64,000 nt of DNA from Tethya wilhelma (taxonomy: Eukaryota > Porifera > Demospongiae > Tethyida > Tethyidae). The stretch covers positions 4,280,404-4,344,403 of the forward strand of contig CAXIPT010000007.1 of assembly GCA_964030475.1 (NCBI GenBank). The letters run 5' to 3'. How positions within the stretch are numbered: the stretch's first letter is position 1; each line of letters opens with the position of its first letter. Made by a program: the position numbers and the translations under genes. Positions 11,450 through 23,449 of the stretch are shown in pieces. Under the pieces are notes generated by a model that was given only the letters and a program-made list of their open reading frames with translations, made no database searches and was not told the DNA's origin.

Positions 11450-12325
11450 AACAAGCAGAAATTTTATCATTTACAAGCCTATGTGGGGCTCGCTCAGGCT
11501 CGCCCCAATTATTATTATTATTATTATTATTGTGTAATATATCACGCCACCAAAAGGCGCAGAATGTACAAAATGATAATTATAAAGGAAAGATTAGTAT
11601 AATCAATAAACATTACAATATATTACAATATACAATATACAATATATTGCAATGAACAAGGCAGTCTCTGAATTTCGGCACATGACTACTTCATTTTTTG
11701 TGCCCAACTCTCATATAAGTTACTGTGTATCTACATGCTCCATGCTTGTCGCTTTACCCAAATTACTCAAGTGATTGCTTGAAGCACTAATGAGCCAAAT
11801 GACTGAGATTTATAGTGGAATTCAAACTCGTAATTAACCCATGAAAACAGCACTGCCCATTCCAACACTTCTCATGGTCTTGTAGAACTTGGTGTAAAAT
11901 GAATGTTTTTGCCTGGAGTGACTCATGGGACAATTTTACACCAGCTCTGCCTAGAGTGACTCATGGGAAAGTTTTATGCAGGGTCTCACTCATGCAAAAT
12001 GTGGCCACACAAGTCTTGATGGCATTACTCATGGTACAGTTTTACACTAGTTGTGTAGCTACTGTCTTGAAGTGGTGTAAAATTCTCCCATATAAAGCTC
12101 CAATGGTCCACAGACTGTGGCACAACTTAACCATAGACCTTTGACCTCATGTAAAATCCTCCCTTATATAATCAATGCACCATTGATGAACTTATTGAAG
12201 GGGTACTTTTACCATTGAACTCTGACCTGGTGTAAAATTCCCCCATTACTATTTATTACTACTATTAATTGGGGCGAGCCGGAGCGAGCCCCACACTAGT
12301 GTAGTCAACGGCAAAATTTTCTATA
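11450..12325. mobile_element. Inverted-repeat element with GGGGCTCGCTC palindromic ends
   Basis: TGTGGGGCTCGCTCAGGCTC near 11483 and its complement ending near 12294 are inverted, and each end is itself an imperfect palindrome (GGGGCTCGC/GCGAGCCCC type). Weaker inverted similarity continues outward (AGAAATTTTATC against AGAAAATTTTGCC). Inside are several TGACTCATGGG segments and repeated TTTTACACYAG or GTGTAAAATTCTCCC motifs at about 11890-12250. No transposase is seen; it may be a nonautonomous DNA element of about 0.87 kb. Confidence 0.6.
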
Positions 12326-12329
12326 TATA

Positions 12330-14570
12330 TATATATTATATATTTGTCTGGCGTACGTCCTTTCCACCGTTTAAATGTAGGTTATGTTTATGACGATCAT
12401 TGCCTGTGCATATATCTCAATCTAAGGATCGATTTACAGCGCATGCGCGTAAGTCCACGTGTTTATCGTGAACTTGCACTTCAATCAGAGAGAACTCGAT
12501 CAGTGGTGACTAAAAAGAAAGCTACTGCTTGAACTGAAAATAAACTTAAAAGCTCGCCAAGTTGGTGCCCTTAGGGTTAAAGATTCGGAACTGAGCCATG
12601 CAATGACCGGAGAGACCACAATTAGAGGGGCTGAAAACTACCAAAAGGGAGGATAGCTGAGTAGAGGAAAGGAAAAAAACCAACAGGTTACTGGTAGTAC
12701 AGCTGGCTCCTATACTAGCACATATACACCTGTCTGTCAGTTCTTGAACAACTAGCAATTGGATCATGCTGCTCAATCATGCTGTATACATTTTCAAGTA
12801 CACTTTAGTTACATCCTGGTTAATATTCAGCTTTCATTTTTATGTGTTGTATATAGTTGAAGTAACATCAATTATTGATGAACTTTAATCATTTACTACA
12901 TAGCAATGATAACGGCTCGCCCCTTTGATGTTCAACATCGTCACTAGTAATATATGTTTTCATGACCATGCATACAAGCTATATAACAGATGACATAATT
13001 ACATCAATTTCCTGTCATACGTACGGTAGTACGTATAGGAATGGGCCGACTGTCCCATAGACACAATACAAAATGTTTATGCTCATAAACTTTCAGAGAA
13101 TGACAGCTAAGCCTTCAGACATGGATTAAAGCCTCCCTTGGATAGTTTTCTAACTGCATGCATCAACAAAACTCACAGAAACTTTCCAGAGCACTCTGGA
13201 GAGAGCGCTGGCGGGAAGCCAGAACTGTGCAATTTTGTTTTCTTCTTCCTTCCTTCCTAACTGACAAACTTGAACGCGATTTCCAGACAAATAAAACAGT
13301 CGAACCGCACACGAATATCCGCGCCTGATTTTGTTTGCAACGTAAGTGGGCGTGACCAGGAAAATGGCGACTTTTTGGCCGTTTGGAGGCACATTGAAGA
13401 ATAAAGTTTCAAGCTGGATTACACGGAGATTTGGCCGTATCTGTGCTCACCATTGGATAGTCAGATGTCCAAAGAATAAAATAAGTCTTCATTTACGAGC
13501 TCAGGTGTTATACTAAATGTCTGCTTGCCGTGAATATTTGCACTAGGACACCAGCCAAGCAGTGTGTGGTGACTATTTCCAGGAGAATATCACTCGGTAA
13601 GCAAGGGACACAATTTTGGCTTGCTTATTTATGTTCTACGATGTCTTAAGCACCTTGTGTGCTATTATTGCTATTGCAAATGTCTTTAAACGGAAATGTC
13701 CAAAGCTTTTGTAAGGGCACTCACCCTAATCTACATATGAATGCATATAAATTCAATGTATTGTGTAGTACACAACTACTTTCTAAGTTTTTGTATTTTG
13801 CCACTGAATTTGAAGCACAACAAGGCATACTAAGACTTGTACAAGGTATATCTGTCTGTCACTAGGCTCTTTCAATGTACTATTTGACCTAGTCAAGTTT
13901 ATCATAATAGTATGGAAAAAGTACATCATGAATATTCATATACTGGTATTATAATAGTTCACACATAGTCTCGATTCTTGTCTTCTGCAGGCTCTGATTC
14001 AGGCACATCTTCTGACAGTTGAAACCACTTTAGAAAGTACTCCAATTCATATAAAAAACAGTGTTATGTTTGTGACTTGTACCTACCATTTAGACTTTTA
14101 ATGTGACATTTATGTAAGCTGTTAAATCCATCAATTGCAAGCATTCTAATAGCTGGACACAAACAAAGAGGCCATAATTCTATGGATTGGAGTCTAAGAA
14201 GGCTGAAAACTGGTTTTTGTCTGCTGGCTACTTTTAAAACAGAAATGTCCAAAGCTTTAACTTGGGGGTTAAAGTTTCCTATCTTCAGTCTGTTGGTGAT
14301 TGCCATGAGCATAAAATCCCATCTCTGGACACTAAACTTTGTTGAAAGTTAGATTATTTAATGTACAATTTGCATACCAAGTTTGGAACAGCAAAGCAAG
14401 AATCTGTGGAAGAAATAAAAACAATGCGTTGCATACTTCATAATCGCGAATTAACTGTACTTGACCTTATGAATAAATTCATTTGCAATTAAATCTCAAC
14501 GTAGGAGCGTTTCCGCGTACGCGTGCGGTTCGACTGAAAAAGCATTCAGCCAGCTTTAACTGTACAGTGC
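12330..14570. other. Non-coding stretch with dispersed repeats; no gene supported
   Basis: No open frame here has recognisable content or a splice chain. The segment 13015-13080 (TACGTACGGTAGTACGTATA followed by GGAATGGGCCGACTGTCCCA) recurs at 21797-21862, so it is a dispersed repeat. AACTCACAGAAACTTTYC-type sequence at about 13170 recurs at about 23568. AAACRGAAATGTCCAAAGCTTT occurs at 13688 and 14236. Region 14064-14312 has a minus-strand frame of 82 codons that I cannot assign. Confidence 0.45.
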
Positions 14571-14575
14571 AACAT

Positions 14576-14755
14576 TATGGTAGGCCGTTTGTTTCAAAAT
14601 TATTTTTCTACAATAAAAGGGGGAAAAATTGATTCAATCGATAATCACTCATCAATCCATGGTCACAATCAACTTGATTGATAATTAATCAACTCAGTCA
14701 AGCGATGTACAACTGTGATTTGCAATCAACTTGATTGATTTTAAATCAGATAGGA
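14576..14755. repeat. Left inverted terminal repeat with CAATCAACTTGATTGAT array
   Basis: Inverse match to 31670-31849. It contains three GATTTGCAATCAACTTGATT-like units or partial units, each with the palindromic core ATCAACTTGAT. Confidence 0.75.
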
Positions 14756-16260
14756 TGCAAGATTTGAGAATCATATTTTTTTAATGATTAGTCATGTGAC
14801 AATTCACGTGAACATTATATTATGCATTGTGAAAACAGTGCCAATTTGAATGATGATACAGATTTCACTGTCACATTTATATTTATTGTGGGTACACCCC
14901 TGTTCGTTAATGACACTAATGATATGGAGGAATGTGTTGATGATGTCATCGATATGGATCAAGTTATGAGTGGTGTGTTAAATGCATGCATGGTGCCAAT
15001 TTCTTTTGTTTGTTGCTTCCAGGCATTTTGAATAAGTAGTTGAAATGTAATTGAAGTAGTAGAAATGCAGAAATTCAGTAAAGTGTCCGCTATGAATAGC
15101 TGCCACGGTCTTTCAGGCCCAGAGCCTGAGATGCGGATGGTAATACAGAAACAGAAACAGTAGTAGTCACTTATGATAATTATACTGTCAGTTACATTAT
15201 TTAGTGTTCTTTTGGTTAGAACAGGTAATTGTGCATTAATCTTCTTTAGAGGACCATATTAATTTTAGTTAAAGTCTCAGACATGATTAAGCATGATCTT
15301 TCAATGTGTTGGTGCTTATATAATATGTTATTGAAAGTTCATAATTTCTGATTTATTATTTGGTGCCATAATGGACAACTAGTGAAGCATAGTAGGTAAA
15401 TTTAGGAGCATAGTATACTGACATTCTCTGAGTATAAAAAAGAAAAATAGGCACAGTCCTGAGGATAGTCTATCAATTAAGGCCTATTTGTGTGTTAAAT
15501 TGCATCACCTGCAGTTTAGCAATACTTTCGTAGTGATGTATGTGAGTGAATAAAATGCTTCACGTGAATATGAACTCACTCACAGTTTTTCATTAATTAC
15601 CTGAAGTTAATCAAGCATGGCAGTGATATAAAAATCTTGTAATAAATTCCTAACAAATTTGAATTCATATGCTTCACGTGAACGTAAATTTTTTCACACC
15701 ATTTTATTATGTGTTATTAATCTTATGATGTAGGTATAATATATGATCAATGATTCCCAAATGATTCACATGAATAATAAAACCTTCACAATTAATTTAC
15801 AATCGATATATATGTTTGGCATTGCACTATTGACGGAAGAAAAGGCACCTTGGTGACAGGTATATTGATGTACCAGTCAATTCTTAAAATGTTTCACGTG
15901 AATAACAAAACTTTCACAATTCACTGATAGTCAAAATTTGATTCACATAATAAAAAATCATTCTCACCAGGAAATGCATGCACTCATTAAAACATTATAA
16001 TAGCATTACATTATGTGGTTCATAATTTATGCTTCACGTGAATAAAAAATCTTTCACAAGTTTGGGTGGACAGTGGACATTATGATACTTAATACATTAA
16101 TTGTATAGATCTCACGTGAAGAAAAATACCTTCACAACATTAATTTTCATAATAATATAAATGAATGTTTTATAATAGGAACAGCTTCACGTGAACAAAA
16201 AAATCATCACAAATTCTAATTCAGTGTTATCATGATCAATAGTATACCTATACAGAAACT
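14750..16260. repeat. Subterminal region with repeated TTCACGTGAA palindromes
   Basis: The palindrome TTCACGTGAA occurs at 14803, 15559, 15673, 15893, 16033 and 16195, with a variant (CTCACGTGAA) at 16111 and weaker forms near 15766 and 15943. Most are followed by an A-rich tract and then TTCACA some 10-20 bases later. The first 1.1 kb (14750-15885) is duplicated almost exactly at 34505-35645. No credible open frame is present. Regularly spaced subterminal motifs are typical of transposase-binding regions; CACGTG is also an E-box. Confidence 0.7.
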
Positions 16261-16428
16261 TTATCATTTCTTAACTATTTCTCATCATTCAAAACCATTT
16301 TATAAGGAACACTATTAAATTTGGAAGTAGGTTTAATTTTATATATAAATATATGTTACTGGTAAGAGTAAGAACTTAAAGTTAATCATTAGTCAGTTTA
16401 ATAATTGTCAAGTAATAATCTTATTTAG

Positions 16429-18992
16429 TCATTCATTACGACATTTGTCACAAATAAAGTGTGAAGCTTTGGCTGCTTGTAGTGATGGATATTTGGCCCC
16501 AGTGCACTTACAATGCCACCAACCTTTGCAGGTGGAGCACTCTACCCAGTTTCGAGCTTTGGGATGGTGACATTTCCCATGCGTGCAATCAGTCCATTTT
16601 GTTCCTGTAGTAATAAAAATAAAATTAATGATAGGGAGCCTGCATGAATTCTCATGGGACAAATTAATGAAAGAGTTGGCAAGCTTTATAATACAGCTAA
16701 TTGGCTGAGCAGGCATAATCATGTAACGCCCTGCAGCAAGAACTGACTAAATAACAAACTATGTTGTGATGAATAGATGTATGATTTGTATGTAGGCACT
16801 TTTATGGCTTATACAGTTGTGTATAAATAGTCTGTTTTGTGCTAACCAGTTGGGTTGGTCTCTTGTGAGTATAGAAATATATAAAATTATCACACAAGCT
16901 GATATTCCTTTTCTGACGCCCAAGACCGAGGCGTTACAATCATCTCACACATTATTTTTATGTAAAGGGTTTCAGTAAACTCGTACCCACTGCTAAGGGA
17001 ACTTTTATATTAGTGCAATACCCATATTATTGTAATTGTGTTAATCACAAAAGGTATTTGTACAATAAGTACTAATTCTCATAATAATATACTTACGTCT
17101 AGTGTTACTCGTCGCAGTCTTCAGTGTTTTGGAATGCATTTTCCTTTCAACTGTTGGTGAGCAATGTTTAGTCCTTTTGGAACGCAAGCTCCGTTCAGGT
17201 AGTGCAGGAGCTGTTGGTGGGCATTTTTTTTTTTACATTCTTGCTTATCAAATCTATAATACAATAATATTACAAAAGTATTATTATTGTATATAATATA
17301 TGTGCCATATACAGCTCTTATAACTATTATTGATGATTACCTTCTGGACCACAGTTTGTCATTGTAAACTTTAAGGTTCTCCGTACAGTACATTTTGGAT
17401 TGTTGAAATGCAGTTTGATCCTTTTTACAGGACTTTTATATAGGTTGATGCTATGGTTAATTCTGTGAAGTCTGCATGTATAGATAATTTATGTACCGTA
17501 AATTCTGAAAATTTCATCTATATAGTTGATAAATTTTTGTACTCATTGTGAAGTACCAAAATTGAATGCTACGAAAATTATTCAACAAATTTTTTAACAT
17601 ACAAAAATATGTATTGCTCAGTATTTGTAACAACTATATATGATTAGTGCTACATGCATGCCATCACATATCACATATAGGTTAAAATATAATTAATTGA
17701 TCATGATGCTCTAGACATAAATTTATTACCTGTGTCTTGCTGGTGAAACCCATAGAAGTCTTTGCTTAAGAGGAGATTTCAGTGGTGGGATTTTATCAAA
17801 GCAACTGACCCGAAATCCTAGTATAATTATGTAGTGACACATTAAATTTTGATAATTTCTAAAATTGAACAAGTATTATACTTCAGGTGACTATATGAAA
17901 AATAAAGGACTCACTTTGTAGTTTCCATTTGCCTTCTCGCATGCCATCTCCCAAGCTGTCTTCCTCTAGGAGGCCATCTCCCAAGCCATCTTCCTCTCGG
18001 AGGCCATCTCCCAAGCCATCTTCCTCTCGGAGGCCATGCATCTCCCAAGCCATCTTCCTCTCGGAGGCCATCTCCCAAGCCATCTTCCTCTTGGAGGCTA
18101 TCTTCCAATCCATCTTCCTGCAAACTATCTTCCTCCGAACCAGAATCACCAGCATCTGTCATTCCATGCTCTTCATCATCATCATCTATTCACAATACAT
18201 GCAGAGTATTTGCACAATATCTGGATGGTGTTCAGTAGCTGATTCACGCCTATAAATAATAAATAAATCACATATAGTCGCTCAATTACTTAACTATATG
18301 GCATTGAGTATATAATTACTTATTTATACCTTGTGCCATAACAGAACTCTCTCCTATAGATGCGCCAGGATCAGGAAAAGTTCTAACTATGGAATCGACC
18401 TTACTAGGATCTATGTCTAGGTCATGGCAATCAGCTGGAGCATCTGTAGCTGCTGGTGCTGGTGCAAGAGCTGATAAAGCACAATTTTTACACCCCAAAG
18501 ATATAAATTATTGCAAACATGGAGGTGTAAAATACAACACAGACCTGTAGTACTCTTAAGTGCTCCACAATATGCCAAAAATTCCCTAAGGCCAGTTGGT
18601 ACATCCAGTTTCTGTTCTTCAATATACAGGCAATGATTGGCACAGAATGCTTTCCCAAAGCATGGAGAGTTTGTACAAATGTCGGGAAGGTTGCAATTTT
18701 AAATTAGTATGAAGCAAGGAATAACTAACTTTGCAGACCTTTAATAATATTAATGGGAATAGCTTACTTGGACACGATACATACACACTGGGTAGTTCAG
18801 TTTCCAAATTCCATCTGTGACAAAAAGTTCACCACATCCTATTACATAAACCACCGAGAAGGTATTGCATAAATGATTTTGTGGCTTGTGCATGCCAGTT
18901 TGTGGAAGCTTATCATTGTTTTTTTATTCACAAGTTACAATTACTGGAGTAGGTGTCTACCCAGCACACATGCACACACATACACACATAGT

Positions 18993-19067
<75 letters not shown>

Positions 19068-19068
19068 N

Positions 19069-19161
<93 letters not shown>

Positions 19162-20405
19162 AACCACACACTCTCACACACTATACACTTAATTGTTACC
19201 TCTTTCCTTACAATCTGCTGTACAGTCTCTTGCTGGATGAGGGTATATAGTACAACGACGGGTTTCTTCAATCATCTTCATGCATTTTTCAAGGTCTGAG
19301 TCATAGAAGAAGCGAAATTCAAGCTTGTTAATTCGATGTAGCTCCTTTTCAACCTCTCCTATCCAAAATGCTTTTATTAGCAGCAACTTTTGCTGAAAGC
19401 TCTATAATCATAACATGTGCATGTGTGCGTGGCCGGCCAGAGTCAGTGACCCTATGCATGCATACTAATAATAAAATTATTATGCATACATTAATTTCGG
19501 CTACAATGTATGATATGCATGTATGTGGGTTGCTTTATTATAATTATACTGTGAATGTACGTGCCTGAGTGAGAAAAAATAATACCTTTGTCTTTGTCCA
19601 ACATAAAAGTGTCATTATATGCTTCTGCAAATCCTTGAAAGGAAACCCAAGCATGATTCCTATTGCATGACATTGTAAGTTTTAGATTATTAGCTTTTAA
19701 TCAATTCCAAATTGGTACTTACGCTAGGCTGCATTGAAACTCAAACAAATCTCGAGATAGGAAGCATGTGTCAGTAGCTTCTATGAACTGTCTTTCACAA
19801 TCATAGAAACGGAAACCATTGGTCTTCTCGGTATCACCATACTGACCATAATTGTATAATATGCAGCACTCTTTACAGCGTAATGTATACTTGGTTGCAT
19901 CAATGTAGCCATTGAGTGTGTACAACTTCACAGAACAGCTGTGATAGGCCACTACATCCAAGCCACAGGAATAACATTCCTTTACAGGTGGTGTTATGAT
20001 GACTGGATGAGAGCCTTGTAATTGACTAATGCAGCTCATTTGTTGAATAAGTGTACTGCAATTGGTTTCCAAAAACGTGCAGAGGCTGGACACGTCTTGT
20101 CCAGTGATGCTGTTGGTTATTTCTCTGCGTTGAAAATGGGTGAGAGATAAAGGGAGACTTGAAATAGTCTGGGCAGTTTTGAGAACTAAGGAGCACCCAA
20201 ATTTGGCTATAGCCCACGAAACACATTCATCTTCAGAGAGATAATGCAAATCTCTCGGTTCTAACTCTAGCAGGTCCAGCGCTTTAGTCTCGGTGAACAC
20301 GTCACGCAGCTTTTGTTTCATTTGCCTCTTACGGTGGCGCCTTTCTATAGGATCGGGAAGGAGATCCAATTGGCTAGAAGTACGTTTTCTCTGTCTGTTA
20401 GCCAT
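16429..20405 (-). CDS. Multi-exon cysteine-cluster (CxC5-like) protein with acidic repeats and a C-terminal PHD-like finger
   Basis: Exon 1 (20405-19723) begins with a basic segment and has CYSCG...CRCKEC-type pairs in the arrangement of the CxC5 cluster known beside KDZ transposases (YTLNGYIDATKYTLRCKECC, YNYGQYG). Further exons on the same strand fit by splice sites and phase: 19659-19586, 19358-19200, about 18814-18768 (GIWKLNYPVCMY), about 18690-18540 (Cys/His-rich, CFGKAFCANHCLY), 18490-18320, 18170-17925 (acidic EEDGLGDGL repeats), 17820-17740, 17450-17342, 17235-17097, and a last exon near 16602-16429 with CTHGKC...CSTCKGWWHCKC...HFICDKC, a PHD-like zinc finger ending in a stop. The acceptor before the 18690 exon is poor and a contig gap in a CA repeat lies at 19068, so the model is approximate and the gene may be decayed. 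The role is unknown; DNA or chromatin binding is an inference. Confidence 0.6.
17925..18170 (-). repeat. Acidic tandem repeat exon (EEDGLGDGL units)
   Basis: Minus-strand 27-30-base units with core GAAGATGGCTTGGGAGATGG encode repeated EEDGLGDGLR. One unit carries a small insertion that throws the following units into another frame, which reads Pro/Arg-rich. The same array occurs in the opposite orientation at 37100-37231 with a clean frame. Confidence 0.75.
18973..19158. repeat. (CA)n microsatellite containing a contig gap
   Basis: About 90 CA units with a single N at 19068. Long His/Thr or Val/Cys frames here are artefacts of the repeat. It lies in an intron of the cysteine-cluster gene; exons on both sides share strand, which supports the join. 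Confidence 0.9.
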
Positions 20406-20504
20406 GACACAGTCACACTACGATTATTCGGAGAGCTATATAGTTCCGAGGCTATACAGTTCAGCATGCATGAGGTGGGGCTGGTCGGCCTGGGTGGAGC
20501 ATGT

Positions 20505-21436
20505 CCGGTGTCATGTGAAATTGGTCACCCCCCATTTTAGTCACCCCGGGTGACTAATTTCACGGTAAAATCTAAAATTCTAGTCACCCGGGTGCCTATT
20601 TTACCGGTATATCAGTCACCCGGGTGACTGATATACACGGGAAATCACGCACCCCTTCGTAAAAATGGTCACCCCTTTCACGACTTGGATGGAAAAGCAA
20701 ATACGCTCTTAGAAAGAGTAGGTAGACTGTTAGTGATTCTTGGTACTCACTATAGGTCTAGATCTATATCAATTTAGCTGCCTTGTACTTGTACACAGCC
20801 TCCTTAGTTTCGTCTGCTGCATCATACTGAGATAATAATATATTATCTATGGCTGCATGCACACAATATGATGCGCCCAGCGCCTGAGCGCTTGCTTTTT
20901 TCAACATCTAATCACAGATCATGCTAACCCCATCTGCATACAATGATGTTCAAGTTGTCATGTGAGTATTAAGACTAACCATACATGTATAGTAATAATA
21001 CAGAAACTGCATGATTTAATAATTTATAAAAAAAACTTCGATCTCTTTCGAAGAGAGCCTTTATCAGCCTTAGACAGGCCTTCAGGGTATACACCAGACT
21101 TGATGTAGCCGTATATATATAAGGCTGGCACTAAATCGGCCGAAAGTAGCTCCTAGTTCCTCTGACTCCGCCTCCGCCATCGATCGGTTTGTAGCTGAAA
21201 GCTACGCTTACTGACACCTTGACAGCTCCTGTTTAGTCTTGACCTTTGCAGTCCGCACTTCAAAGAGGCCTACGTAGCTAGTAATTATCTAAGGTTGAAA
21301 AAGGCGCTCGCTGAAACTCAGGTCAAAGCTAGGTTTTTGGGGGTTACCGATTTCACGAGGGGGTGACCATTTTCCCGGGAAATTAGTCATGGGGGAGACC
21401 AATCTCACGGGGGTGACCAGAATTTTATGACACCGG
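20505..21436. mobile_element. 0.93-kb inverted-repeat element with CCGGTGTCAT and GGTCACCCC ends
   Basis: CCGGTGTCATGTGAAATTGG at the left is mirrored by a right end ...ATTTTATGACACCGG, and both sides carry several GGTCACCCC(C) and AGTCACCCGGGTGACT palindromes (20523-20680 and 21340-21420). No transposase is inside. It sits just upstream of the cysteine-cluster gene start. Confidence 0.6.
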
Positions 21437-21864
21437 GTAGAAAGGGCAAAGGACAAAGTCTGCCGGAGGAGCACACTGAATTAGGCATTAAATTTTAGAC
21501 ATTCACTCATTCTCATTACCAGTTACTGGCAGTATATAGATGCATTTACATGCTGCATAATTTGTGAACTGTGTTTCTTGAATGATCTGGACAGGACTTA
21601 TAAACGGATTTAATAACTGGAGCTATAGCTGCTATACCCGGGCCGCAGCTGACATGATCATCATGTGCATGTGACCCCTGGATATATACATCAAAAGCTG
21701 AAGGGGCCCAGTCAGACCAGGCTGCCTGCTCACTATGGCTATATGCTAGTGTAGGGAGCTGGCCATTGACAGTCTGCATTACATTGAAGTGTTATTATCA
21801 TACGTACGGTAGTACGTATAGTAGGAATGGGCCGACTGTCCCATCGACACAATACAAAATGTTA

Positions 21865-22206
21865 AGATAAGATCCGGAAAAATTTTTTTCCGGATTCTGA
21901 AATTTCGAAGAGTTTTAAAAGCTTAGATCTAAGCCACTTGATTAGGCCTAAGCAGGTCCAAGCTTAGACCTAAGCTTCAATGATTAGGCCTAAGCTTTCT
22001 AAGCTTAGATCTAAGCTTCAATGCTTAGGTCTAAGCTTAGGCCTAAGCCTTCTAAGCTTAGACCTAAGCTTCAATGATTAGGTCTAAGCTATGAAGCTTA
22101 GGTCTAAGCATGGACCTGCTTAGGCCTAATCAAGTGGCTTAGATCTAAGCTTTCAAAACTCTTTGAAATTTCAGAATCCGGAAAAAAAAATTTCCGGATC
22201 TTATCT
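21865..22206. mobile_element. 342-bp near-perfect foldback element built of AAGCTT, AGATCT and AGGCCT units
   Basis: Left end AGATAAGATCCGGAAA and right end TTTCCGGATCTTATCT are exact inverses, and the two arms of about 165 bases pair almost throughout. Inside, 6-base palindromes alternate (AAGCTTAGACCTAAGCTT and AAGCTTAGATCTAAGCTT). One arm of another copy begins right after the gap at 35646 and ends at about 35855. No protein is encoded. Such a hairpin blocks read-through, which may explain the contig break. Confidence 0.85.
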
Positions 22207-22229
22207 GGATCCTGTTCGGACTAAACTCT

Positions 22230-23430
22230 TCAGAAGTTGATCAAGCCCTGCCGATTGTGATTGAGACTCTTGTGAGACTTGCCTTGCACAAATCTCTGGA
22301 ACAATAATCTCCTTATAAAATACTCCATAACCTTTTTAGGATGAAATTCATCAATACTTGCTCTCCGACAAATCTGCATGTATAAATTTTCCAAGTAATA
22401 ATGAGAGTGCATACTGTACATGTACATTCCAAAATTATGCATTTACCTCTTGTACACTGGCAACAGAAAATGCATAGTGTGTTGCAAGTCGAGAATCAAA
22501 GTCATGACCAACTAATTGATTGATGCCATCTCTAATGCTGTACAGGGTTTCAGGATCCATAAGCTCCAGCTTTTCCCCGATTGACAGCATTTGGGGAAAG
22601 GCAGCAACACACCGTTTAATGTATGCTTGGAGGTAGTCAAGCTCCACTGGGGCTGCAAATCCCATAAATGGAATAAGTACAACTCTTGAAAGATATACCT
22701 GCATCATAATAAATAATACATGCAGCCATTAAACATTTTAAATCCACTACATATAATAGTGACTATAATGATAGTGATCGAGACAAACTATATATGCATT
22801 ATTAATTATTCATTTGTGCTGGCATCATGAAGTACAGCAAAAGTAGTAAATTTTCTGGTCACCTGACCTGTACACATGCATGCATCATGTGCACCTGCAG
22901 GTACTACTCATTTGAACCTAATGTATACCAGGAAATTTGGAGCTATATGGTATGGCATGAACAAACCTGGGGTCATCTTCAGTGAGGGCATCAATAATAA
23001 AAAGGTTTGCAGTCACTAAAGGAACACATCTTGGCTTGATACTTTCTCTCTGGTTTTCTTGTACTGCACCTCCAAATGCTGTAATTAGCATTTTCTTGAA
23101 CTTGTCTTCTGTATTACTCGGATCATCCAGTCCAAAGGGAAGTGACAATCCAAGTTTTTGCCGTGTAGAGCTCTCAGAGAGATAGGCCATCACCCCACCG
23201 TCTGGAGTACCACATGCTGAGACTGCTGCCCTGACTGCATTTGTCTTATACCACCACTTGGTGGACCATAGGCCACTGTTATAGCAACACTACCACACCG
23301 GCTCTGTATACTCTCATAAAATAGAGAAATCACAGCTCCACCTGCAAGTACATGTTTACATTTGTATAGACGCATGAATACTAGTACTATTTGTACGGTA
23401 CTACGTAGTGATGAATGGCTCATATAGATA
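22230..23430 (-). pseudogene. Remains of a possible NTPase-like gene of the mobile block
   Basis: Four minus-strand segments look like exons of one gene: 23423-23200 (VAITVAYGPPSGG, a possible damaged P-loop), 23245-22965 in another frame (VMAYLSESSTRQKLGLSLPF then GLDDPSNTE and PLVTANLFIIDAL), 22690-22450 (RVVLIPFMGF, YLQAYIKRC) and 22385-22235. GPPSGG lacks the Lys-Ser/Thr of a Walker A motif, and a frame change of about one base separates it from the next segment. GLDDP could be a Walker B equivalent and PLVTANL a sensor-like strand, but the family is not recognised and the NTPase reading is inference. Confidence 0.4.
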
Positions 23431-23449
23431 CAAAAAAATTATAATGTTT

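Noticed and set aside
14822..15031. 69-codon plus-strand frame that is repeated at 34575
   Set aside because: The two copies lie in a duplicated non-coding segment; the frame has no family match and one copy carries an altered C-terminus after a small indel, so conservation reflects recent duplication.
18873..19299. Long His/Thr and Val/Cys open frames
   Set aside because: They are translations of a (CA)n repeat on both strands and have no other content.
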